From positions 45,672,558 to 45,736,557 of the forward strand of contig CM047427.1 in the NCBI GenBank assembly GCA_026168455.1: 64,000 nt of DNA. The letters run 5' to 3'. Shown here one piece after another: positions 20,449 through 31,328 of the stretch. Position 1 is the stretch's first letter; the number at the start of each line of letters is the position of its first letter. Below the pieces are notes generated by a model. It made no database searches, was not told where the DNA came from, and saw only the letters and a program-made list of their open reading frames with translations. Both the position numbers and the translations under genes were made by a program. The DNA is from Theocolax elegans (Eukaryota > Arthropoda > Insecta > Hymenoptera > Cerocephalidae).

Positions 20449-22126
20449 ATTACCGTTTCAGGTACTCTGATTGGCAGTACACCGTGGCTTGAGCGCAAGG
20501 GCGCTACCTCATTCCAAGGCCTGGAGTCTTCACCTGGGCTGCTCAACATCGGAGGCTTCTCTTGGGTGCTGGAGAGGGCAATCAAGGCTGGATGGGACCT
20601 GGGGATATGGCACGGGTCATTACTGGTGCTGGAGAAGACATAAGGATGCTGGATCAACGGAGCAGTGTGTGTGTGTGTGCAATTGTGCGCAGTCAGGAGT
20701 CGCATCTCCTTTGCTTCGGGTTCTCCTGCTTACTACGCACTGTAAGCCTATATCGGTTGCACACATTCGCATATGTGTGTCTAATAGGACTTAATTGGTA
20801 TGTATAGCACGCTTACTTCGCATAGTAAGCTTGACAGGTGTTATACTATACCTTGTCTCGCTAGTTTATTTATAAGTGACATGTAGTATAACTACAATGT
20901 CACAATATATATATATATATATATATGGGGTATTCCACGTGAACTGGTCCGATCAAAATTTTAATGTGCACCAAATTTTGGGTACACATTGCAAATATTT
21001 CTCAGAATACAGAAAAAAATTTTTAGATACTAGAATGTATTTGCTCATAAGTTATTCTAACCTCAAAAGGTGAATTTTTCCAAGTTTTTTTCAACACCAG
21101 CTCGGTTTACCACTATTTAACTCAAAATCTATCAACTTTTACTATAGAACATTATATGTAACATTTGTTGCTAATTGTGTCTGGAATTTATTCTTCTGGG
21201 TTAGAATTTCTAATTCCAAGGTGAATGTTATATAAACTACATGTCAATATTCAACTCAAAAAAAGTGCAAGTTCGCCACAATTGATTTTTTTATCCAAAA
21301 GTTTAAAAGAAAGCTTGGAGCAATACCTTTCAAATGGTCTGTAGCATTTATATGGCCTTCAATTCTGTAAAAAGTTATGATAATTTAAAGAAAGAGAAAA
21401 AATTCACAAAAATTAGCATGGTAATTCCCATTTAAATTTTTAAAAAAATTTCGTGTTTTTTTAAATTATCATAACCTTTTACAGAATTGGAGGCCATAAA
21501 AATGCTACAGACCATTTGAAAGGTATTGCTCCAAGCTTTCTTTTAGACTTTTGGATAAAAAAATCAATTGTGGCGAACTTGCACTTTTTTTGAGTTGAAT
21601 ATTGACATGTAGTTTATATAACATTCACCTTGGAATTAGAAATTCTAACCTAGAAGAATAAATTCCAAACACAATTAGCAACGAATGTTACATATAATGT
21701 TCTATAGTAAAAATTGATAGATTTTGAGTTAAATAGTAGTAAACCCAGCTGGTGTTGAAAAAAAACTTGGAAAAATCCACTTTTTAAGGTTAGAATAACT
21801 TTTGAGCAAATAGATTCCAGTACCTAAAAATTTTTTTCTGTATTCTGAAAAACATTTGCAATGTGTAGCCAAAATTTGGAGCATTTTAAACTTTTGATCG
21901 GACCACTTCGTGTGGAATATCCCATATATATCTATAATATATAAATATTTCGCCGCCGTCGCCGCCGTGTCTAAGAATTCAGAATTCAACATATATATAT
22001 ATATATACCTCGTCGTTACACCTCGTCGCGAGACCTCACGCGGCCTATATACGGCGTTTGTTATTTCTTTGTTCTATGTTAAACTTTATTAATATTTCTT
22101 TATCTTGAATAAAATTCATATATAAT
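20449..22126 (+). repeat. Tandem duplication, unit 2
   Basis: Second unit of the 1,678-bp duplication. Identity is so high that the event is recent or the assembly contains two haplotypes in tandem. Confidence 0.95.
20927..21923. mobile_element. Palindromic MITE, family A, copy 2 (by segmental duplication)
   Basis: Same element as 19249-20244, duplicated with its flanks rather than by transposition. Confidence 0.9.
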
Positions 22127-22385
22127 CAATATCCGTGTAGGAGTTTAATTATTGATTACCGGCATACGTTATTCCCGTTATCTCGAATACCGCCCTCTCC
22201 GTTTTAGGAGCGGTGGAGGTAAACTTACCGCGAATTTCTCCCTTTTATTCGCGGTCCTTTTTAGCTCACAACGTTTAGCTGTACAAAGACCTTTACCCCT
22301 ACCGACGCGAGAGATTGTACCCCGTTACAATATATATGTGTGTGTGTGTGTGTGTGCGCGCGTGCGTGCGTACGTGTGTGTGTTT
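22127..22385. other. Unassigned flank with a TG-rich microsatellite
   Basis: It holds GC-rich sequence (22150-22310) of LTR-like appearance, then a (TG)n/(GC) microsatellite at about 22328-22385. No coding region. Confidence 0.45.
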
Positions 22386-22593
22386 TTTTATAAGAGGAGG
22401 TGGACAAAAATGCACTTACGCACTGAGTGTGGGGCTCGATCGGCTTGACCTATACCCACTAAAAACCACCCTGCTATGATGGAACTGCAGGGCTCCTCTT
22501 CTTGACTGATCATCCCCCCTCGGAATCCGCCGCGAGGCATTACTTCGAGGGGGCAGTCTCGCCACATTGAGCCTCTCCTACGAAACTACCGAC

Positions 22594-25500
22594 TCACATT
22601 AGCGGGCGGCTGATGTTATTGCCACCTTCTTTTACCTTCCTTATGTAGTTCAGCCGTTCCACAATGGCAGCTGTAAAAATCACCACGGCATCCCAACCTT
22701 CCTGTGAACCAAGAAGGCATGTCCCAATGCCCTCCGGGCTTAAAGGCCCCATGCACCAAGTTTGGAACTTATCCCTTTCTTGCATGAATCGAGGACACCG
22801 GAACAGTACATGATCCACGTCTTCGTCAGCGCCAGGTCAGGCCGGGCACTCGCCGTTCCCATATATGTGAAAACGGTGCAGATAACTGCGGAAGCAACCA
22901 TGGCCGGTAAGCACCTGGGTCAGGTGAAAGTTGACGAAGCCATGTTTCCTACCTGTCCACAAGTCCACAACAGCGATGACGCGGTGGGTCCAGCGTCCTT
23001 CGCGGGCAGCATCCCACCTCTGCTGCCACTGTTCGGTGGTCTTAATCGACCACCGATTTCTGCCGCCATTTTCATCTTGTCCTTCCCGTTGTGAGGCACA
23101 CCGACCTTCTCTGTAAGTATTAGCTGTCTTCATCGCTAAGATATCGATGGGCGGGATTCCGGCGATAACCGAGAGGGCGATATCGGACACTGTTGTGTAC
23201 GCATGAGCTACCCTCAAAGCGGCTATTCTGCAGGCTTGTCGGTAAGCCGCACCATAGGTTTTGTTGCTACTTATCGGACCTGCCCAAATCGGAGCTCCAT
23301 ACAATATTACAGAGCTTACAACTGTCGCTAAAAGGGCGCGGCGAGGTTGCTTCGGCCCTCTGATATTGAGCATTAAGCCCGATAGAGCCCCTGCTACTCT
23401 TGCCACTTTTGTCCCTGCATTCAAGAGATGTTCCTTGAACGATAGTCGCGCATCCAAGGTGACCACCAGGTACCTCATAGTGTCCACCGATCTTACAGAC
23501 TTACCGTTTACGGTAAAGGTGGTGTACCTCCTTTGCTTCGTTCGAGATATAAGCACCGTCTCTGTTTTTCCAGCCGCCAGACTCAGCCCATGGTTGATCA
23601 ACCATCCCGCTACTACCTCAACAGAGATATCTCCAAGGTATTGCACCTCTTCGGTACTCTTACCGACGACGACTAACGCCACGTCGTCTGCAAAGGCCAC
23701 CATCGACGCTCCCGCCCCTGGAAGCTGCTGTTTCAGCAGCCCGTCGTACACGACGTTCCAGAGAAGGGGCCCCAGGACCGAACCCTGTGGCACGCCTCCG
23801 GTAATACTATATGAGTGCATGCCATCCTCGGTGTCATAGAGGAGGGTACGATCCGCGAGGTAACTCGAGGTGATCTTGCGGACGTAGAGCGGCACCTTCA
23901 GATATTCCAAGGACAACATTATGTTGTCCCATCGGGCCGAGTTAAAAGTGTTACGGATATTCCAAGGCAATAATGGCGCACATACGCCTCGAATTCCGGG
24001 TACCACTGATGGCACTGGTAGCCAGCTCAACAACTTGGCTTATGGCGTCGATGGCTGAACGCCCCTTTCGGAAACCGAACTGATTGTCGGACAGGTCGCC
24101 TACTCGTGCAATAGTTGCCTACATCCTGGCACATGTCACCCACTCGAATAGCTTCCCGGCTATATCCAGCAGCCAGAGCGGACGGTACGAGGATGGTTCC
24201 TCCGGAGGTTTATTTCCCTTGGGGAGGAGCACCAGTCTCTGCACCTTCAACTGCGCCGGAAAGCATCCCGCTTTGAGATAGGCACTGAATGTGTCCGCAA
24301 AAATATGTGGCACATTCAGCGCAGTGGTCTTAATGGCCAGACCATGTATTCCATCCGGTCCTGGGGCTTTGCGGACCTGTATTTTTTTGTAGCCATTGTC
24401 AGCTCGGTTACACTAACGTCTGGCGGCACGACTGCATCGTCTGCCACCATCAGACCCGTGTCAGCTGTTCGCTTCTGATGTTGTGGAAACAGGCAGCGCA
24501 CGGTTCTGTCAGGGAAGTGCGGACACGTGGGTGTTGTGGCGCCCCTGGGTTCGATCTTGTTCATCACCGTTTTGTACGGTTTACCCCAGGGTTCGCGGTC
24601 CACTTCGTTGCAGAAATTACGCCAGCACTTACGCTTTGCCGCTTTGATGGCAGACTTAAGCTCTTTGCGTCTTAATTCATAATCCGCAGTTAGCTTTTGA
24701 TATTACGGCTTATTCCGAGCTCTCTGATGCAGTCGCCGAGCCCGCAGACACTCACTTCGTTTTTCTGCGATGCTCTTGTTCCACCAATAAACTGGTGGAC
24801 GGCCAAGAGGATTTATTTTTCTGGTCATTGAGACATCTCAAGTCATTGTTATGGCACGCATGAGTTCCTGGGCTTGCTCTTCCGGTGTTCCTTCCAGTGT
24901 TACCACTTCAAGAGCGCAGAGAAACATCTCACGGTCGAACGTAGACGGTGCCCACCTCCTATATGTTGGCTTGTTCCGACCTACTACTCTGTTGATCAGC
25001 TCGAGCTGGTACACGAGTGCTTGATGATCGCTTCCAGTGTAACGATCACTAACTTTCCATTCAGACCCTCCCCTCATTAATCTAGGATCGATGAAGGTCA
25101 GATCTATTATGGAGGACTTACCCACTCTAGTAAAAGTGGGAACCGTCCCGGTGCTAGCAATCTCCAACCCCAGTATCGCGAAGGCCTCGAGGAGTGCCCG
25201 ACCTCCGGCGTTAGTTCTTGAACTGCCTCATTCCGTCGCCCAAGCGTTGAAGTCCCCTCCAATGACTACTGGCAGTCGAGAGGAGCGAGCGTTGGTGACG
25301 ATGGCATCAAGGGATCCCAGGAACTCCTCGATGTTGTCACTGGGTGGGAGGTAACAACTGTATAGTATAGTATACCCGCCACCTCCACCCAGGTGAAATT
25401 GGGGAGTGAAGTGGCCATTTTTTTGGATACATGGAGGTTCCACATATCCAGATGGCCGCTCTACTAGTGGCATCACTCACCCCATTCAGCACACTGAGAT

Positions 25501-25606
25501 ACCTATACTCCTCGCTGACGAAGGCAATGTCGGCCTTTTCTTCCCTGACCAACTGTGGCAGCAGGTCCTGAGCCACTGCACAGTGGTTTAGGTTGACTTC
25601 TAGCAC
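22594..25606 (-). pseudogene. R1-clade ORF2: endonuclease and reverse transcriptase, multiple frameshifts
   Basis: The endonuclease begins at about 25606 with VNLNHCAVAQDLL, continues with GGDFNAW (near 25240) and GSDHQAL (near 25010). RT blocks follow: SSYRPLWLLDIAGKLFEWV (about 24200), GGVPQGSVLGPLLWN (about 23790) and the catalytic AFADDVALVV (about 23690). The last frame (24033-22837, 398 codons) runs through the thumb. It stops at 22837; the C-terminal zinc-like HVLFRCPRF segment resumes in 22818-22594. ORF2 nicks the target and copies RNA by target-primed reverse transcription. At least five frame breaks make it inactive, although the FADD core is intact. Confidence 0.85.
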
Positions 25607-26837
25607 CCTTGCCGTTTTTGACAGGTGCTTTAATCCCGTGCGTGGCTATGGCCTTACTTGCCACGCAATCCACTGTTTCGTGGCCCTCTTGGCCGCACCG
25701 GAAACACCGCAATGATTGGTCAACTGCACTTTTGCAGTTCCTCGCGATGTGGCCAGTCTCGTGGCACCGGTAAAATCGCGAGACAGCCTCGCAAAGCCGA
25801 ACCCTGCAGTTCATCCAGCCTATCCGAAGCTTCCCATTTTGCAGCAGCTTTTTTGCTGCTGCCACCGGTAGCAGAACGCTGGTCATTAGAGTACCTCCGT
25901 AGGACCCTCTGAACTTTATTTCTGCAGAAGGCACCACTTCTGGCTTGATCACCGCGGAGATTGCCTCTGCAACTTCTTCCGTCGTGGTAGCCTCGTCCAT
26001 GTCCTTCATTAAAATGGACTCCTTGTGGGACAGTAGCTGGACCTCCGCTGTACAACCTAGCGTGGACGAGACCGCGGCCTGGAGTTCCGGAGCTGTGACT
26101 CCCGGCTTACCCAGCTCTATCAAGAGCTCTTCCGCTTTTGTGCGCCGGATATTCGAAACTCTCTCTCCGAGTGGCTTGAGGTTTGGAGCCGTTCGAATTT
26201 GTCTCAGGATGTCGGAAAGATCGCTCTGACATCGCTTTGATCTTGATGGCATCTGGTCGGACTGGCTTCAAGACCGCCTTCGGTCCTTGAACCACCCCAG
26301 CCGGCCCTCCGACATCCTTAGTCTGCTCCAGCTGCTTGCGCTTTTGGCCTTGCGTACAACTGTTGCCCAATCGCGTGACTTCAGCTGGTCACTGTTGTTT
26401 CCGGTACTAGGTTCGACTGGTCCGGTTTCCTTGGCTGGTTGTTTTGCCTGTTTCTTCCTCTTCGGCGGATTCTGTGGTGGAGAGGGTCTCTCCCTCTCGT
26501 CTGCCTTATTTTGGCGCGCCTCTTTGCGATAGATAGGCGACGTCTGGCACGTTCCATCTCTGCGCGTGCTCGCCGAGCTATCTTCGCTTCCTCTTGGGTG
26601 CTGCGCGTTTCTTACCCGAGCATACTCACGTAGGGCCCTGCTGGTAGCCCTCGCCATAGACTTAATTTCCTTGTGGATATTGTTCTTGTTAAGAAAAAAC
26701 TCCACCAGGGTGTCTATTTTCTCACGCAGATGTAGGAAGGCTCCATCAGTGTCACTCGACATCTCAGTCGAGGGCAGGTCACACGTAGCATTTGATGCTA
26801 CAAAGGCCAAGTAACCAACCTCCACAGCACTTACCAT
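25503..26837 (-). pseudogene. R1-clade ORF1 (Gag-like, CCHC), frameshifted
   Basis: Two minus-strand frames (from 26837 to 26268, then 26252 to 25503) make up ORF1. I prefer the ATG at 26837 (MVSAVEVG) over the earlier one at 26948 because sequence before it reads like 5' UTR and the related copy at 51.9 kb keeps the same register, with ATA in place of ATG. A basic, proline-rich middle (about residues 100-170) precedes a C-terminal knuckle pair. The second knuckle, CFRCGQEGHETVDC, is complete; the first has lost its leading cysteine (FYRCHETGHIARNC). The protein would coat element RNA. Confidence 0.8.
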
Positions 26838-26905
26838 TCTAGCGGTGTGAGTTTGGTCCCCCCCAAAATCCGTGATACCAGCACTGACCACCGGGGCTTT
26901 CACTT

Positions 26906-26974
26906 GATCGGAATCATAGATCTCTATAATATATAAATATTTCAACATATGTATATATATGTTCTATATATATA
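26906..26974. other. TA-rich microsatellite spacer
   Basis: TA-rich simple sequence between the R1-clade 5' end and the palindromic MITE. It shares tctataatatataaatattt with the right flank of the family A MITEs (near 20250 and 21930). Confidence 0.5.
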
Positions 26975-28049
26975 CAGTGCCAGTCACTTACTTTTACCCC
27001 CCCTGGAGCAAAATAGGATAAAGTTTAAAGTTTTGTATCTTTGAAAGAGATCATCGTACAAAAACCAGTCGGAGACCATTTGAAAGCTTATTTTAATACC
27101 TTTCGATTGGCCTAAGTCACTTATAAAAAATACTATTTTTTGAAACTATTAAATGGCAATAAACTAGTTTCAAAAAAAAAATTTTTGGACACCTTTTTGA
27201 ATTCAATGCAGTTTTCAAAAGATTGACGAAACCAAAAAGTTATCTAGATAGATTTTTAGCTTTTTTCAACAGCTTTCGACTGGTTTTTTTTTCATTTTTG
27301 TAACTTTATTTTAAACAAAGTTACGGTAGTTTTTGCTCGAAAATAGCCTTTTTTTTAAAATGTAAATATATTAAAAACTTTTATAGATACAAAAAAATGA
27401 TAAAGAGAAAAAATGTCACTTTTATATCGTAGAATACGAAAATGTTTTATGTAAGAGCAAACAAAAAAATTTTTTATTACCTGTATTTTTTTTAAGTACA
27501 ATCATCTTTGAAAAAAATCAACCTGCAGAGGTAAAATATACAGTTAATAAAAAATTTTTTTGTTTGCTCTTACTTAAAACATTTTCGTATTCTACGATAT
27601 AAAAGTGACATTTTTTCTCTTTAACATTTTTTTGTATCTATAAAAGTTTTTAATATATTTACATTTTAAAAAAAAGGCTATTTTCGAGCAAAAACTACCG
27701 TAACTTTGTTTAAAATAAAGTTACAAAAATGAAAAAAAAACCAGTCGAAAGCTGTTGAAAAAAGCTAAAAATCTATCTGGATAACTTTTTGGTTTCGTCA
27801 ATCTTTTGAAAACTGCATTGAATTCAAAAAGGTGTCCAAAAATTTTTTTTTTGAAACTAGTTTATTGCCATTTAATAGTTTCAAAAAATAGTATTTTTTA
27901 TAAGTGACTTAGGCCAATCGAAAGGTATTAAAATAAGCTTTCAAATGGTCTCCGACTGGTTTTTGTACGATGATCTCTTTCAAAGATACAAAACTTTAAA
28001 CTTTATCCTATTTTGCTCCAGGGGGGGTAAAAGTAAGTGACTGGCAGTG
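26975..28049. mobile_element. Palindromic MITE of about 1.07 kb, family B
   Basis: A near-perfect hairpin. CAGTGCCAGTCACTTACTTT at the left faces its reverse complement at the right, with one mismatch near the tip. Arms of about 520 bp meet near 27510. TA flanks both ends (26973-26974 and 28050-28051), as in Tc1/mariner-mobilised MITEs. No coding sequence. Confidence 0.92.
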
Positions 28050-28058
28050 TATAGATAT

Positions 28059-28964
28059 GGGCTATTTCACGTCAAGTGGTACGATGAAAATTTTAAATCG
28101 CTCCAAAAATTGAGAACAGGCTGGAAATATCTTCCAGAAAGTAGAAAAAAAATTTAGGTATTAAAAATAATTTACCTAAGAGTTATTCCACGATGAAAAA
28201 TGGAAATTTTTCAATTTTTTAGAAAAATTTCTATTTTCAAAGCCATTTATCTCAAAATCTATTAATTTTTTTGAAAAAACATTACAAACAACTTTTGTTC
28301 AAAATAATCTTTAGAACTTATCTACCTGGGTTACAATTCTTAATTTTAAAATCCAGAAGAGATAGAACGACCGTAAATATTGAATATCAAAAAAAGGCGA
28401 CCACGCCACGATCGATTTTGATCTAACACCGCTCAAAAGATCACATTTTTTGAGAGCTTTCGAATGGCGGTGGTTAGATATTTGGCCAAGACCGCTTGTA
28501 GGTTATGCCCTAAAATACATGAAAATTAGTGATTTTATGAGGTTTATGAGGCATAACTTACACCAGCGGTCTTGGCCAATAATCTTTTGAGCGGTGTTGA
28601 TCAAAATCGATTGTGGCGTGGTCGCCTTTTTTCGATATTCAATATTTCCAGGCGTTCTATCTCTTCGAGATTTTAAAATTAAGAATTGTAACCCAGGTAG
28701 ATAAATTCTAAAGATTATTTTGAACAAAAGTTGTTTATAATGTTTTTTCAAAAAAATCAATAGATTTTGAGATAAATGGCTTTGAAAATAGTAATTTTTC
28801 TAAAAAATTGAAAAATTTCCATTTTTTATGGTGGAATAACTCTTAGGCAAATTATTTTCAACACCTAAAATTTTTTTTCTATGTTTTGGAAGATATTTCC
28901 AGCTTATTTTCAAATTTTGGAGCGATTTAAAATTTTCATCGTACCACTTGACGTGAAATCGCCC
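28059..28964. mobile_element. Palindromic MITE of about 0.9 kb, family C (related to A)
   Basis: GGGCTATTTCACGTCAAGTG at the left faces ACGTGAAATCGCCC at the right; the arms meet near 28530. The termini and much of each arm are alignable with family A (shared pattern GGGnnATTyCACGTnAAnTGG), so A and C are diverged members of one family. It lies only 9 bp from family B. Confidence 0.9.
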
Positions 28965-29074
28965 ATATATATATATATATGTATATATATGTCATATATT
29001 ATATATATATATATATATGCGCGTGCTTACGTACGTGCGTGCGTGCGCGCGCGCGTGTGTGTGTGTGAAAAGAT
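28965..29074. repeat. Compound microsatellite (TA)n, (GCGT)n, (GT)n
   Basis: Simple repeats immediately before the truncated PLE. Confidence 0.9.
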
Positions 29075-30313
29075 ATGATTATTCCGAATAATTGTAAAAT
29101 GATCTCATTGGATGTTGTATCTTTGTTTACAAACGTTTCTTTAGATTTTGTGGATGATATAATAATAGAAAAATGGTCAGATATTAGTTTATATACTATT
29201 TTAGATATTATTGAATTTACCAAAGCACTTAATTTAGTATTTAATAATACATTTTTTTCTTTTGATAAAGATTTTTATGAACAAAGATATGGATGCCCAA
29301 TGGGATCACCGTTGTCACCTGTAATAGCTAATTTAGTAATGGAAAAGTTAGAGGGTATTGCTTTGTCAAAATTGAGTTTTGAACCAATGATTTTTAGTAG
29401 ATTTGCTAATGACATCTTTACGATAGCACCTGAATGTTTTGTTGATGAAATGGTTGATGTTTTTAATTCAATTCATGATAGAATTAAATTTACAGTAGAG
29501 GTTGTGATTGATAAAGAATTAAATTTTTTAGATATTAAACTTATTAGAGATGCTAAAAATAAAGTTAAATTAAATTGGTATAGAATGCCTACTTGGTCGG
29601 GTAGATTTTTAAATTTCCATTCTCATCACCAGTTCAGTGACAAGATTGGTGCTTTGAAAGGTGTTATTGACCGTGCCGTTGGACTGTCACACGGTGATTT
29701 TAGAAAAGTAAATTTGGATTTAGTTAAAAAAACTTTTGTTAATAATAATTATCCGATAGATTTGATTAATAGAGTGATTGAAGAGAGAGTGAATCAAATT
29801 TATAATAGTAAATTAAAAGTTAGAGTAGATATTAAAAATGATGCATTTGTTGTTATACCGTATGTTAGAGGTTTATCTGAAAGAATAAGAAAAGAATTTA
29901 AAAAACTAGATATTCAAGTTTTCTTTAGAAATATTAATAATTTAAGTTTTTTGTTTAATAATTGTAAGGATAGAGATAGAAAGGATGATAAATCTGGAGT
30001 TGTTTATAAAATAAATTGTATTGATTGTGATAAATGTTACATTGGTCAAACTAGTAGATATTTGAAAAACACAATTTATGAACATAAATATAGTTTGAGG
30101 AGTGTATCTGTCACATCAGGTTTGAAAAAGCATTGTTTAGATTTTGTTCATTCATTTGATTTTAATAATGTAGAAATTTTAGAACAAAATATTATGAATA
30201 AATTTAAAAGAGAAAGCCTTGAGAATATTCATATATTTAAGAATGATAAGAATGTTAATTTAATGTTAGAGTCAAGTAAATTAAATAAGATTTATCATCC
30301 TATCTTAACTTAA
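29075..30313 (+). CDS. Penelope-like reverse transcriptase and GIY-YIG endonuclease, N-terminally truncated
   Basis: A 412-codon uninterrupted frame. The RT palm block SLDVVSLFTNVSL (residues 10-22), YGCPMGSPLSPVIANL (about 72-87) and a catalytic box read as RFANDIF (about 108-114) are followed by NFLDIKL, the linker FLNFHSHHQFSDK, and the GIY-YIG domain (VVYKINCIDCDKCYIGQTSR, about 309-328, then EHKYSLR). PLE RTs are related to telomerase and use the endonuclease for target priming. The catalytic pair normally reads DD; here the first aspartate is asparagine, which should abolish polymerisation. The true start lies upstream and is lost. The ATG at 29075 is simply the first in frame. Confidence 0.88.
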   Translation: MIIPNNCKMISLDVVSLFTNVSLDFVDDIIIEKWSDISLYTILDIIEFTKALNLVFNNTFFSFDKDFYEQRYGCPMGSPLSPVIANLVMEKLEGIALSKLSFEPMIFSRFANDIFTIAPECFVDEMVDVFNSIHDRIKFTVEVVIDKELNFLDIKLIRDAKNKVKLNWYRMPTWSGRFLNFHSHHQFSDKIGALKGVIDRAVGLSHGDFRKVNLDLVKKTFVNNNYPIDLINRVIEERVNQIYNSKLKVRVDIKNDAFVVIPYVRGLSERIRKEFKKLDIQVFFRNINNLSFLFNNCKDRDRKDDKSGVVYKINCIDCDKCYIGQTSRYLKNTIYEHKYSLRSVSVTSGLKKHCLDFVHSFDFNNVEILEQNIMNKFKRESLENIHIFKNDKNVNLMLESSKLNKIYHPILT

Positions 30314-30410
30314 CTTAGATTATTGGTGTGAATTTATTTAGGTGTGGGTCTTTGGAGTGAGGAGGCTTTTTTGAGGGTACAAATATCGTGTGGAATAGTT
30401 TTTCATTTCA

Positions 30411-30450
30411 GTCCCTGATGAGGAGCAGCAGCGAGCTCGAAACGTCGGAC
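30411..30450 (+). ncRNA. Hammerhead-ribozyme-like motif downstream of the PLE
   Basis: GTCC (30411-30414) pairs with GGAC (30447-30450) as stem I. It brackets CTGATGA (30415-30421), a stem II formed by GAGC/GCTC (30423-30426 and 30435-30438, one bulged G), and GAAAC (30439-30443) followed by GTC. Stem III would be only AC/GT, as in the minimal hammerheads described for PLEs, which act as dimers. Predicted cleavage is after C30446. All core positions are present. Confidence 0.7.
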
Positions 30451-30650
30451 AACATATTTGGGGTTAGTAGATTTTTAGTGCAGGGGGGCAGTCAGATTGC
30501 TTTATTAATAATTTGTTTTTATTTTCAGTTAGTGTTTTTATTTTTTATTTTTAATTTTTATTATTTCTATAGATTCTTCGGGGGTATTATAAGTAGGGGC
30601 AATCTGACTGCCCATATAATTGACTGTAAGACCGATAAAAATATTAATTA

Positions 30651-30787
30651 ATTTATTTTAAAAAATATTTTGATAAAAAATCATATACTATATAATATGA
30701 TTATAATTTTAATTATAAGCATTAAATTTAATTAAAAATACGTAAAGAATGCAGTAAAAACAAATCCTGTTTGACAGTTGTGTACAA

Positions 30788-30862
<75 letters not shown>

Positions 30863-31328
30863 TGACAAGTTTTCCATAAGATTATTGATTTTTCGGATAG
30901 CCTTGTCACGTGATAGAGAAAGAGAGAGGCATATATAGTGTTACAGCTGTTAATGGAAGTGTGCACCAGCCACACGTTTTTAGTTCACTTTGGAGCTATT
31001 ATAATATCAAGTAGAATTATATATTATATTATATAGTATATAAATAAAATAAGTAAAAGAAACAAGTGGTTTATAAAACTGCATGAACAAATTATATCAG
31101 ATAAGTATTTGCATAACCTTAAATTTATATTTTGTTTATGTCAAGAAATTGATTCTTTGTTTCTCCATTTCAGCATAACCAATGTGTCAACACTTAGATA
31201 TACATTATTTGCAGTCTACGGATAAAATTATATCAACAAGTATTTTCTTATGTTCAGTGCATTTGTGCTTAGTGTGATATTATGTGGTTGAAGTTATTTT
31301 ATGTGTATTTGTGAAAGTGTTACAAACC
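30651..31328. other. Unassigned sequence with a 69-nt CT microsatellite
   Basis: (CT)n occupies 30791-30859. The surrounding sequence is AT-rich, with no convincing gene. Confidence 0.5.

Larger units (their letters stand above)
22386..26905 (-). mobile_element. R1-clade non-LTR retrotransposon, decayed
   Basis: Minus-strand order: ORF1 with zinc knuckles (26837-25503), ORF2 with AP-type endonuclease (25606-24840) and RT (24600-22594), a 3' UTR, and a short A-tail (ataaaaaaacac, about 22386-22392). The tail abuts an (AC)n microsatellite on the same strand, reminiscent of R1-clade lineages that insert into simple repeats. The 5' UTR and ORF1 start recur in the deleted plus-strand copy at 51.8-52.85 kb, which confirms the family. 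Confidence 0.8.
29075..30650 (+). mobile_element. 5'-truncated Penelope-like element
   Basis: The coding region opens directly at the microsatellite and continues to 30315. About 340 bp of noncoding 3' sequence follows with a hammerhead-like motif (30411-30450) and an inverted pair gcagtcagattgc/gcaatctgactgc (30487 and 30599). The 5' third of the RT and the upstream pseudo-LTR are missing. The 3' boundary is approximate. Confidence 0.8.

Noticed and set aside
23261..23839. 192-codon plus-strand ORF
   Set aside because: It is antisense to the R1-clade reverse transcriptase and has no domain of its own.
30709..30975. ORF with a long RE-dipeptide run
   Set aside because: Translation of the (CT)n/(GA)n tract; no protein signal outside it.
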